Under the pieces are notes generated by a model. The model was not told the DNA's origin, made no database searches, and worked only from the letters and a program-made list of their open reading frames with translations. Positions 1 through 7,362 of a stretch of 64,000 nucleotides of DNA are shown one piece after another. Origin of the DNA: Agromyces mariniharenae. GTDB lineage: Bacteria; Actinomycetota; Actinomycetes; Actinomycetales; Microbacteriaceae. The stretch spans positions 1,968,891-2,032,890 of the forward strand of contig NZ_VSSB01000001.1 in assembly GCF_008122505.1 (NCBI RefSeq). The letters run 5' to 3'. Every line of letters starts with the position of its first letter. The first letter of the stretch is position 1. The position numbers and the translations under genes were made by a program.

Positions 1-367
1 GGTCGTGCTCGTCGGGCCCCGCGAACGCACCGAGGTACGGCGTGCGGCCGAGGGCGACGACCTCCGCGACCCGGAGGCCCGGGGCATCCTGCACCTCCTG
101 CTCGGCGAGCGCGACGAGCCGGGCACGGTCTCGACGTCGCAGCGCGGCGAGGTCGCGGTCGCCGAGGCGCGCTGCGCCGGCATCCGCGTGCTCGACGCCG
201 GCGATGAGGTGCAGCAGCGTGCTCTTGCCTGCGCCGTTGGGGCCGAGGAGCGCGCCGACGGACCCGCCCGGAACGGTGCAGTCGACGTCGTCGATGATGA
301 GCCGGCGCCCGCGCGTGAAGCGCACGCGGTCGGCGTGCAGGTCGCGGTGGTCGCTCGGGGCGGTCAC
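1..367 (-). CDS. ABC transporter ATP-binding protein, putative F420-0 importer (partial)
   Basis: This is the first third of an ATPase that continues past the left edge; about 122 codons are visible. The GTG start at 367 overlaps the TGA of the upstream permease (GTGA), so translation is probably coupled. Reading the minus strand gives an N-terminus beginning VTAPSDHRDL, a Walker A motif GPNGAGKST at about residue 42, and a Q-loop-like region (VALAEQEVQDAPGLRV) leading into a FecE/BtuD-like helical segment (ALGRTPYLG). It would energise import by the FecCD-type permease and lipoprotein receptor encoded just upstream. The link to F420-0 is inferred from the neighbouring cofD; the general family (iron-siderophore/cobalamin type) is clear. 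Confidence 0.85.
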   Translation of the reverse strand, partial: MTAPSDHRDLHADRVRFTRGRRLIIDDVDCTVPGGSVGALLGPNGAGKSTLLHLIAGVEHADAGAARLGDRDLAALRRRDRARLVALAEQEVQDAPGLRVAEVVALGRTPYLGAFAGPDEHD

Positions 368-1518
368 GACAGCCTCCGGTTGCGGAGCATGAGCACGGCG
401 AAGACCGGGCCGCCGACGAGGGCGGTGAGGATGCCGACGGGCAGCTCGCGCGGGTCGAAGAGCGTGCGTGCGCCGGTGTCGGCCCACACGAGGAAGATCG
501 CGCCCGCGAGCGCCGACAGGGGCAGCAGCGCGCGATGCCGCGATCCCACGAGGAACCGCACGGCGTGCGGGAGGATCAGCCCGACGAACCCGATCGCGCC
601 GCTCACCGCGACGAGCGCGCCCGTGAGCAGCGCGGTGCCGCCGAGCAGCAGCGCGCGGCTGCGGCCGACGTGCACGCCGAGGGCGGCCGCCGCCGTGTCG
701 CCGAACGCGAACGCGTCGAGCGTGCGCGCGCTCGCGATGAGGGGGAGGCCGACGACGAGCATCGCGCCGCCCGCGATCGCGACCGAGGTCCAGTCGGTGC
801 CGGCGAGCGAGCCGAGCAGCCAGTTGAGGATCTCGCGGTAGCTGTCGCCCGTGGCGCTCCAGAAGATGACGAGGCTCGTGATCGCGCCGAACACCGACGA
901 CACCGCGAGGCCGGCGAGCACGGTGCGGGTCGGCGTCAGGGCGCCACCCGCCCCCGCGAGGGCGAGCGTCGCGACGAGCGCGACGAGGGCGCCGCCGAAC
1001 GCCGCGAGCGGCAGCACGAGTCCGATGCCGAGCACGATCACGAGCACCGCGCCCACCGACGCGCCCGACGAGAGTCCGAGCAGGTACGGATCGGCGAGCG
1101 GGTTGCGGGTGAGCGCCTGCATGACCGCGCCGCAGACGGCGAGGCCTGCGCCGACCGCTGCGGCGGTGAGCACCCGCGGCATCCGCAGCTGCCACACGAT
1201 GCCGTCGCGCAGGGGCGACAGCGTCGGCTCGCCGATGCCGACGTGCGCGAGCACGCTCGCCCACACGTCGGCGGGGCTGAGCCCGGCCGGCCCGATGGTG
1301 ACGGCGACCACGACGGATGCCGCGAGCAGCACGCCGAGCACTGCCGCCCAGGCGCCGGTGCGGAGCCCGGAGGTGCGGCGTCCGGAGGAGCGGACGCCCG
1401 GACGGTCGAGCGAGGCCGAGGGCCGGGCGGGCCATGCGGCCGACCCGGATTCCGTGGGGGGAGCGGTCTCCGGGACGCGGAAAGCGTCCGCGGCCCGACC
1501 CTCGGCGGTCCGTGACAT
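364..1518 (-). CDS. FecCD-family ABC permease, putative F420-0 importer
   Basis: This 384-residue integral membrane protein belongs to the BtuC/FecCD permease family. A proline-, arginine-rich cytoplasmic N-terminus of about 60 residues precedes a long series of hydrophobic helices. Family landmarks are visible: WQLRMPRVLTA, GAVMQALTRNPLADPYLLG (the classic FecCD signature region), GFVGLILPHAVR and a DPRELPVGILTALVGGP C-terminus. The ATG at 1518 overlaps the TGA of the substrate-binding protein (ATGA), and its own stop overlaps the ATPase start, so the three genes form one tightly coupled unit. Actinobacterial FecCD-type systems next to cofD are annotated as putative F420-0 transporters; the substrate is not proven by the sequence. 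Confidence 0.9.
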   Translation of the reverse strand: MSRTAEGRAADAFRVPETAPPTESGSAAWPARPSASLDRPGVRSSGRRTSGLRTGAWAAVLGVLLAASVVVAVTIGPAGLSPADVWASVLAHVGIGEPTLSPLRDGIVWQLRMPRVLTAAAVGAGLAVCGAVMQALTRNPLADPYLLGLSSGASVGAVLVIVLGIGLVLPLAAFGGALVALVATLALAGAGGALTPTRTVLAGLAVSSVFGAITSLVIFWSATGDSYREILNWLLGSLAGTDWTSVAIAGGAMLVVGLPLIASARTLDAFAFGDTAAAALGVHVGRSRALLLGGTALLTGALVAVSGAIGFVGLILPHAVRFLVGSRHRALLPLSALAGAIFLVWADTGARTLFDPRELPVGILTALVGGPVFAVLMLRNRRLS

Positions 1519-2546
1519 CAGGAGCCCAGCTCTCCGAGCTGGTCGACGAGCGATTCGACCGCGCCGACGTTGCGCACGCCGGCCTCGGTCGACGGGAAGT
1601 CCACGACGAGGTACCGCTGCTGCTGCACGGCGGGCAGCGCGGACGTGGCCGGGTTGGCCTCGAGCTTGGCGATCTTCGACGCGGCGGTGTTCCACGGAGC
1701 GTCCACGAGCACGATCACGTCGGGGTTCGCGGCGACGATCGCCTCCCACCCCATCGACGTCCAGGAGTCGTGCACGTCGGCGGCCACGTTCTCGAGGCCC
1801 GCGGCCTCCATGATCATCTGCGGTGCGCCGATGCCCGCGCCGACGAACGGGGTGTCGTCGCCCGAGCTGTACCAGAGCGCGGTGAGGTCGTCCCCGTTCG
1901 GCTCGATCGCCTCGAGCGCCGCGCGCTGGTCGGCCACGAGGTCGGCCGCGGCATCCGGCACCCCGAAGACGGCGCCGGCCTCCTCGAACTCGGCGAAGAC
2001 CTCGTCGAAGGTCAGCGGGTCGGGCATGTAGCCCGGTTCCCTGCACGCCGCAGGGGCGACGTACGTGGCCACGCCGAGCTGCTGCAGCGTGGCGCGGTCG
2101 CCCGCGCCCTCGGCCGAGAGGTTCGACTCCCAGCCGGCGAAGACGAGGTCGGGCTCGGCCGCGAGGGTGACCTCCTGCGAGGGCACCTTGTCGGAGAGGA
2201 CCTCGAGCCCGGATGCCGCGGCGGCGTACTCGTCGGGCACGGGACCGTCGCTGAACGCGGTGCCGACGATGCGGTCCTCGAGGCCCAGCGCGAGCAGCAG
2301 CTCGGCGGTCGACGACTTGATCGCGACGATGCGCTCGGGGGCGGATTCGAGCGTGACCTCGGTGCCGCAGTTGTCGATCGTCAGCGGGTAGCCGGATGCC
2401 GCGGCATCCGCTGCGCCGTCGGCGGGGTCGGAACCCGTGCCGGCAGCACCGTCGGCGCAGCCCGCGAGCAGGAGCGCGACGACCGGCACGAGGGCGAGGG
2501 CGGCGCGACGGGCGGGCCGATGGGTCGGGGAAGGGGATTCGGGCAT
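1518..2546 (-). CDS. Lipoprotein substrate-binding protein, putative F420-0 importer
   Basis: This 342-residue protein has a signal peptide with a lipobox (LLLAGCADG, lipidated Cys near residue 30) followed by a periplasmic-binding fold of the helical-backbone iron/cobalamin type. Segments such as CGTEVTLESAPERIVAIKS and VPSQEVTLAAEPDLVFAGWE are typical of this class. The ATG at 2546 was chosen because GGAGA lies 6 nt upstream; a longer reading to 2681 has no such site and would bury the signal peptide. It lies 147 bp downstream of cofD on the same strand, and heads the three-gene importer. The family linked to cofD in actinobacteria is annotated as F420-0 binding; that assignment is from context. 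Confidence 0.85.
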   Translation of the reverse strand: MPESPSPTHRPARRAALALVPVVALLLAGCADGAAGTGSDPADGAADAAASGYPLTIDNCGTEVTLESAPERIVAIKSSTAELLLALGLEDRIVGTAFSDGPVPDEYAAAASGLEVLSDKVPSQEVTLAAEPDLVFAGWESNLSAEGAGDRATLQQLGVATYVAPAACREPGYMPDPLTFDEVFAEFEEAGAVFGVPDAAADLVADQRAALEAIEPNGDDLTALWYSSGDDTPFVGAGIGAPQMIMEAAGLENVAADVHDSWTSMGWEAIVAANPDVIVLVDAPWNTAASKIAKLEANPATSALPAVQQQRYLVVDFPSTEAGVRNVGAVESLVDQLGELGS

Positions 2547-2693
2547 GGCATCTCCGGGAAGGCAGGCAAGCGTGATTCCGACGAGGTCGGCGACTCGCGG
2601 CCCAATCCCGGGCTGCACGCATCGGTCAGATCCAGACCGAGGGGTCACGGTCATCCTACTGCCGCGGGGGTCGCGCGGCACCGCCGCCGGCGA

Positions 2694-3728
2694 TCAGGAC
2701 CCGCGGAGGCGCTCGGCGAGGTCCAGCGCGGCGCCTGCGAGGGCGGCCGACGTGTCGAGGTCGCGCATCCAGAGGGGCACGGATGCCGCGACGAGCCCGG
2801 TTCCGGCGAGGGCGTCGACCGCGGCGGCATCCGACTCGTCGACGAGCCAGCCGTCGAGCAGGCCGCCCGCGCTGCGCGCACCGTAGTGGCGGCCGACCGC
2901 CTCGGCCGTGGTCGCGACGCCGATCGCGGGGAGGCACGCGTCGGCCATGCCGCGCACGACCTTGCCGCCGATGATGGGGGAGACGCCGACGACGGGCGCG
3001 TGCGTCGCGGCGATGGCCTCGCGGATCCCGGGGATCGACACGATCGTGCCGATGGACACCACCGGGTTGGACGGAGCGAGGAGCACGACGTCGGCGCCGA
3101 GGATCGCCTCGACCACGCCCCGCGCCGGCCGCGCGACGTCGAGGTTCCGCTGTCGGAACGCGAGGGCGGGCAGGCTCGCGCGGTACCGTGTCCACCACTC
3201 CTGGAAGTGCAGCTCGCGCTCGCCGTCGACCTCCTCGGGGTCGGCCACGAGCACGTGCGTGTCGACCTCGGTGTCGGTCGCCGGCAGCAGGTGCACGCCG
3301 AGCGGCCAGCGCCGCTGCAGGCGCTCGGCCACCTCGGACACGGTGCGTCCTTCGCGGAGCCACGCGGTGCGAGCGAGGTGCGTGCCGAGGTCGAGGTCGC
3401 CGAGCGTGAACCACGGCCAGCCGACGCCCCATTCGCGGAGCTCGGCGGCGACGCGCTCGGTCTCCCCTGCGCGGCCCCACCCGCGGTCGGCGTCGTTGAC
3501 GCCGGCGAGCGCGTAGAGCAGCGAGTCGAAGTCGGGCATGAGCCGCACGCCCGCGAGCCACAGGTCGTCGCCGGTGTTCACGACGACGTCGACGGCGGTG
3601 TCCTGAGCCGGTCGAAGGGATGCCGCGCTCCCGCCGTTCCCGTCGGGCCACCGCCGTCGGACCTCCTCGCGCACGCCGCGCACGTAGCGCGCGCCTCCGA
3701 CCCCGCCCGCGAGCACCGTGATCCGCAC
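2694..3728 (-). CDS. cofD: 2-phospho-L-lactate transferase CofD
   Basis: CofD joins the activated lactyl-type phosphate moiety to the deazaflavin Fo, giving F420-0 (or dehydro-F420-0). The 344-residue protein has the expected length and the N-terminal nucleotide-binding-like signature ITVLAGGVGGARYVRG, followed by VVVNTGDDLWLAGVRLMPDFDSLLYALAG, both diagnostic for the CofD/UPF0052 fold, and later LLAPSNPVVSIGTIVSIPGIR and VSPIIGGKVVRGMAD. The start is GTG at 3728; no Shine-Dalgarno is seen but TAGCGT lies 6 nt upstream, suggesting a leaderless transcript. The other F420 genes (fbiB/cofE, fbiC) are not in the window. An F420-0 importer follows directly. Confidence 0.93.
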   Translation of the reverse strand: MRITVLAGGVGGARYVRGVREEVRRRWPDGNGGSAASLRPAQDTAVDVVVNTGDDLWLAGVRLMPDFDSLLYALAGVNDADRGWGRAGETERVAAELREWGVGWPWFTLGDLDLGTHLARTAWLREGRTVSEVAERLQRRWPLGVHLLPATDTEVDTHVLVADPEEVDGERELHFQEWWTRYRASLPALAFRQRNLDVARPARGVVEAILGADVVLLAPSNPVVSIGTIVSIPGIREAIAATHAPVVGVSPIIGGKVVRGMADACLPAIGVATTAEAVGRHYGARSAGGLLDGWLVDESDAAAVDALAGTGLVAASVPLWMRDLDTSAALAGAALDLAERLRGS

Positions 3729-3734
3729 GGATCC

Positions 3735-3740
3735 ACGCTA
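3735..3740 (-). promoter_or_regulatory. Predicted -10 element of leaderless cofD
   Basis: TAGCGT on the minus strand ends 6 nt before the GTG start of cofD, matching the TANNNT -10 consensus at the distance expected if transcription starts on the initiation codon. No Shine-Dalgarno is visible. Confidence 0.5.
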
Positions 3741-3777
3741 CTGCGGTCGCGCGGCGTGTCGACTCGTCCGACCGCGG

Positions 3778-4083
3778 TCAGGGCGCTGCGTGGTGTCCGA
3801 TCGCCTTCAGGAGATCGCCGAGCCAGACCGCCGCGTACGAGATCGTGTCGTCGTCGTTCCCGTCGCGCTCATCGCGAAGGTTCTCCCAGGACTCCGACAA
3901 CTGGCCGATCGTCAGTTCCGGCGTCGTGCTGACGTCGTAGATCGCCGGCGCGGTGACCGACCAGAACTCCTCGGCAGCGATGGCCAGCCTGGGTCCGTTG
4001 GTCGCTTCGATGTGACGGAGGATAAGCTCGATCGCGCGCCGGAGCTCGCGAAGCTCGATGTCCAGCATCCACTCGTCGCTCAC
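3778..4083 (-). CDS. Hypothetical protein, 101 aa
   Basis: I do not recognise this family. The protein is small, acidic and mostly helical in appearance, opening with SDEWMLDIELRELRRAIELI and ending AVWLGDLLKAIGHHAAP; tryptophans are frequent and there is no signal peptide or membrane segment. The GTG start at 4083 is favoured because AGAGG lies about 7 nt upstream; the in-frame ATG at 4134 would add a polar tail without a ribosome binding site. It sits alone between cofD and the DUF222-HNH gene, all on the minus strand. Codon use is a little less GC-extreme than in the neighbours, which hints that this stretch (3.8-7.1 kb) is accessory DNA. Confidence 0.7.
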   Translation of the reverse strand: MSDEWMLDIELRELRRAIELILRHIEATNGPRLAIAAEEFWSVTAPAIYDVSTTPELTIGQLSESWENLRDERDGNDDDTISYAAVWLGDLLKAIGHHAAP

Positions 4084-4200
4084 TGGTTGCCTCTTCTCGG
4101 GTCGCTCTTTGGGGTCGCCCGCGTTCGGCAACACCCGCCGTCGGCCGTGACGCGCGCTCGGCGTGACCTATGCCGCTTGTGTCCGCGCAGCGTGGCCACG

Positions 4201-5598
4201 CTACGCGATCAGCGCCGCGCCCACATCGAAGCGTGCTCGACCACCGAGTCGCGGTCGTCGCTCGGGATCGACGTGCGGTGGCGGGATGAACCAGACCGAG
4301 GTCGCTGTCGCATGGATGCCCCACCCATCGCGATGTATTCGGTGATGGCAGGAGCTGCAGAGCAGCACTCCGTTGGAGAGATCTGTCGGTCCGGCATCGC
4401 GCTCCCACCAGTCGATGTGATGGGCTTCGACGTAGGCGATGTTCTGGCCGCACGACGCGCAGCCGCCGTCGCGCTCACCGAGGGCGAGTCGCTGCGAACG
4501 GGAGAAGAGTCGAGCGGCGCGGCCGAGGTCGAGCGGGACACTCGCGCCGCCCAGCACGGCAGGAATGAGTTCGGCATCGGCGGCCATCCGCCGAGCCGTT
4601 CCGGCTGAGATCGGTTGGTCGATGCCGTCGATGTGCGCGATGCCGATGCCGTCGCGCATCGACTCGAGGTCGATGCGCACGACCACGGTGGTCTTCGCGA
4701 GCGCCGGCAAGGTCTGGGCGCATCCCAGGGCGTGTCGGGCGAGCTGCGCCAGCGCGTCGGCCTGGATCTGCGAGATCGTGCGCGAGTCGTCGACGATCGG
4801 ACGTGCATCGTCGCCGCCCTGCTCTCGGCGGCGAAGTGCGTCGCTCACCAACGCCTCGATCGCGGCCTTGATGTGCGCGGCGCCCTCGGGATCGAGTCGG
4901 GCGTTCAGGTGCACCACGCCGCGAGCGTCCTCTCGGAAGGTGAGTGAACGCTCCTGCCGCAGCTCCTCTTCGCGCGGCTCCACTCCGTCGGCGTCGAGTC
5001 GAGCCTCGGCTTCGCGTACGCCGCGCGTCAGCACGTCGAGCGGCACCTGCCGTGCCAGCTGCGCGAGCGCCGCCTCGACCCGGTCGGCGAGATCGGGGTC
5101 GGCGCGCAATGCGACCCGGTCGAGCATCGACGTGATGGCGGCGGCCGCCTCGAGTGAGATCTCGGCCGCGACGACCGAGCGCGCGACGTGCGGATGCCTC
5201 GACGGGAGCCGCTCGCCGGTGAACGATGCTCGCTCAGCGGTCGCCTCGCCGACCGCGATGAGGCGGGCGGCATCATGTCGCGAGCCGCCGGTCGATGCCG
5301 CGATGAGCCGAGTCGCCGAGTGGAAGCCCTGCGACTTGGCCAGTCCGGATTCGCCGAAGGCGGGTCCGGATCGGCGAGCCACCTCGGCCGCCGCTCGGGC
5401 GAGGAGGGCGTCGGTATCGCGGCGGACCCGGGCGAGCAGTTCCTGCACGCGAACGAGTCCGGCGTCGCTCATCTGCTCGAGATCGACCTGCGTGCTCTCG
5501 ATGGAAGCTCCGAACGCCGGCATCGCGCCGACCCAGGCGGCGTGCACCTCCTCGATGTGCTGCTCGAGTGGCTCGAGCGCCGGGAGGGGCTGCGTCAT
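4201..5598 (-). CDS. DUF222 domain / HNH endonuclease-signature protein
   Basis: This 465-residue protein has the standard actinobacterial arrangement of an N-terminal DUF222 helical region (about residues 20-350) and a C-terminal HNH nuclease motif (about 395-440): CASCGQNIAYVEAHHIDWW, then LCSSCHHRIHRDGWGIH. Zinc-binding CxxC pairs and the catalytic His-His are present, so the nuclease looks intact. Members of this abundant family are poorly characterised; many genomes carry several copies, and roles in DNA mobility or repair are only suspected. The ATG at 5598 is preceded by GGAGG 8 nt upstream and was preferred over the one at 5613. No recombinase or intron lies beside it. Confidence 0.88.
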   Translation of the reverse strand: MTQPLPALEPLEQHIEEVHAAWVGAMPAFGASIESTQVDLEQMSDAGLVRVQELLARVRRDTDALLARAAAEVARRSGPAFGESGLAKSQGFHSATRLIAASTGGSRHDAARLIAVGEATAERASFTGERLPSRHPHVARSVVAAEISLEAAAAITSMLDRVALRADPDLADRVEAALAQLARQVPLDVLTRGVREAEARLDADGVEPREEELRQERSLTFREDARGVVHLNARLDPEGAAHIKAAIEALVSDALRRREQGGDDARPIVDDSRTISQIQADALAQLARHALGCAQTLPALAKTTVVVRIDLESMRDGIGIAHIDGIDQPISAGTARRMAADAELIPAVLGGASVPLDLGRAARLFSRSQRLALGERDGGCASCGQNIAYVEAHHIDWWERDAGPTDLSNGVLLCSSCHHRIHRDGWGIHATATSVWFIPPPHVDPERRPRLGGRARFDVGAALIA

Positions 5599-5781
5599 GC
5601 TTCGATCCTCCACCCACCCACTGACATCCGCAGCCCGAGAAAGCGCAGATGAAACGCGAAATCGCCAGTGGATTCGCGGTCATCGCGATGGTCGTGGAGG
5701 ACGAGTGGATCGCGTTCGGCCAGTCCGACCACGCGTGTGCCAGCCACCCTCTCCCTGGTCTTCCGCCCGTGACCTTCGCGC

Positions 5782-7146
5782 TCACCATCGGAGGACGAGC
5801 CGCGCGAGTGCAGCGCGGTCGCGACCCTCGAGCGGTTGGCGAGACGCCCCTCCGCAGGTCGCGAGATACCTGACCGAAGGGTCGATGTCGGCGCGGTCGA
5901 TCGACCCAGGGCGTAGGCCTGCGACGTGCTCGACCCGCGCGGGAAGCTCGTCGTCGGGCAGGCCCTCCGCCACAGCAAGTGCGATGGCGATTGCCAGGTC
6001 CGTATCGGACGGGAGGGCCCAGTAGCGCGCTGCGTACCGGTCCAGCAGGACGCGCGGATCCACGAGCGCCTCATCCCCGGCGCGACTGCGCAAGAGGACG
6101 CCGCTGCGCCGGTAGGCGAACCGGAGCCGCCGGAGCACGTCGTCGAATGAAGCCGACAGCGGGTCCGACGTGACCAGAGCCGATTCCGCCGCGATCGGCG
6201 CCGATTCCGTTCGCGTGCTCGACAGCGCCGCAAGGCGCGCTGCGACCGCAGACGTGAATGCCGCAGCCTGGGACCGGTCGGGGAGCCCTCCACTCGCGAC
6301 TCCGGCACGTTGCGCGGCGCTCAGGAGCTCGATCCGGTGGGCGGGGTGCCATCGCTCGGTCCGCGCGAGCAGGGCGCGAAATGGCGACGGGTCCCGGTGA
6401 TCGGAGGCGCCGCGTCGAGTCGACGCGATCAGCACCCGTGTCGCCTCGACATCGAAGTCGGCGCGTGCGAGGGGTTGGGATGTCGCCCAGACCCCGATTC
6501 GATCCTCGATCCAGGAGCAGAGTTCTGGACGCTTGGCGTGCATCGGGTCCGTGAGCACACCGAGCATCTCCTCGTACGCGGCGGGGCCGCCGGCCTCCAC
6601 GAGCGGTGCGCGCCCGGTTCCTCGGAGGAGCGCGGCCGGCTCCGCACGCCGAGCCGAACGGACGGCGTCGACTGAGATCGCGATCGTCCAGCCGTGCCGG
6701 TGCCGGCCGTCTGCAATGTCCAGCTGCCGCGCCAGGCACGGCTCACCGTATCTCCACTCCGGACACTGGGTCGATCCGTACTCGTAGTAGAGCACCGCGC
6801 TCGAACCGAACGGAAGCGAATCGAAGGCCGCGCCGACCGTCGAGGTCCATTCGCATTCGCTGACGTGCCCGTCGGCGTCACGGCACCAGTGCTCCATCTC
6901 CCAGACTCGGCGGCGCGTCGCTGATCGCGCGTAGCCGGCGTACTCGTCGTCGCCGAACCTGGGCCCATCGATCGGATGATCGATGAACCGGTGCGAGGCA
7001 GAGTCCTCCCAAGCGAAGAGGGGCAGGATCAGTCCGTGCAGCTCCGCCATCCGGAGCGACGCCGAGACATCGACGATTCGAGTCACGGGCTGCGAGAGCC
7101 CGATCACGACGAACTTCAACGTGAGGATCCGGTGTTGAACAGCCAC
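5782..7146 (-). CDS. Plasmid pRiA4b ORF-3-like protein
   Basis: The N-terminal 150-180 residues resemble the pRiA4b ORF-3-like (IS1096 TnpR-type) domain: LTLKFVVIGLSQPVTRIVDV, then MAELHGLILPLFAWEDSASHRF, and a LYYEYGSTQ segment in place of the usual YDFGD. The remaining 270 residues are helical and unassigned. No signal peptide or membrane segment is seen. The start is uncertain: GTG at 7146 is preceded by GAGG at about 9 nt, and no ATG precedes the domain. The domain is often carried by transposons and plasmids, but no transposase or inverted repeats were found here. It is divergent from EF-G2, with 216 bp between them. Confidence 0.72.
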   Translation of the reverse strand: MAVQHRILTLKFVVIGLSQPVTRIVDVSASLRMAELHGLILPLFAWEDSASHRFIDHPIDGPRFGDDEYAGYARSATRRRVWEMEHWCRDADGHVSECEWTSTVGAAFDSLPFGSSAVLYYEYGSTQCPEWRYGEPCLARQLDIADGRHRHGWTIAISVDAVRSARRAEPAALLRGTGRAPLVEAGGPAAYEEMLGVLTDPMHAKRPELCSWIEDRIGVWATSQPLARADFDVEATRVLIASTRRGASDHRDPSPFRALLARTERWHPAHRIELLSAAQRAGVASGGLPDRSQAAAFTSAVAARLAALSSTRTESAPIAAESALVTSDPLSASFDDVLRRLRFAYRRSGVLLRSRAGDEALVDPRVLLDRYAARYWALPSDTDLAIAIALAVAEGLPDDELPARVEHVAGLRPGSIDRADIDPSVRYLATCGGASRQPLEGRDRAALARLVLRW

Positions 7147-7362
7147 GTGCAGCACCCTCGCGCCTGGCCGAACCACGCAGCGAGGTGATGCGAGGAGACT
7201 GATGCGGTTTCGCGACAGCGTCCTGCTGTCGAGGACGAGTGCGGTCGACCCCTGCGCCCGAACGCCCCAACCAGCCGAGGACGACCCGGCAGCCGGCACT
7301 GGTAATCCCGGCCCGACGGGTACACGATGGACGGACACAACCGCACCGGCGCGGGAGGCCAC

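Noticed and set aside
5782..7146. pRiA4b ORF-3-like gene as part of an IS element
   Set aside because: No transposase, terminal inverted repeats or target duplication could be found around it.
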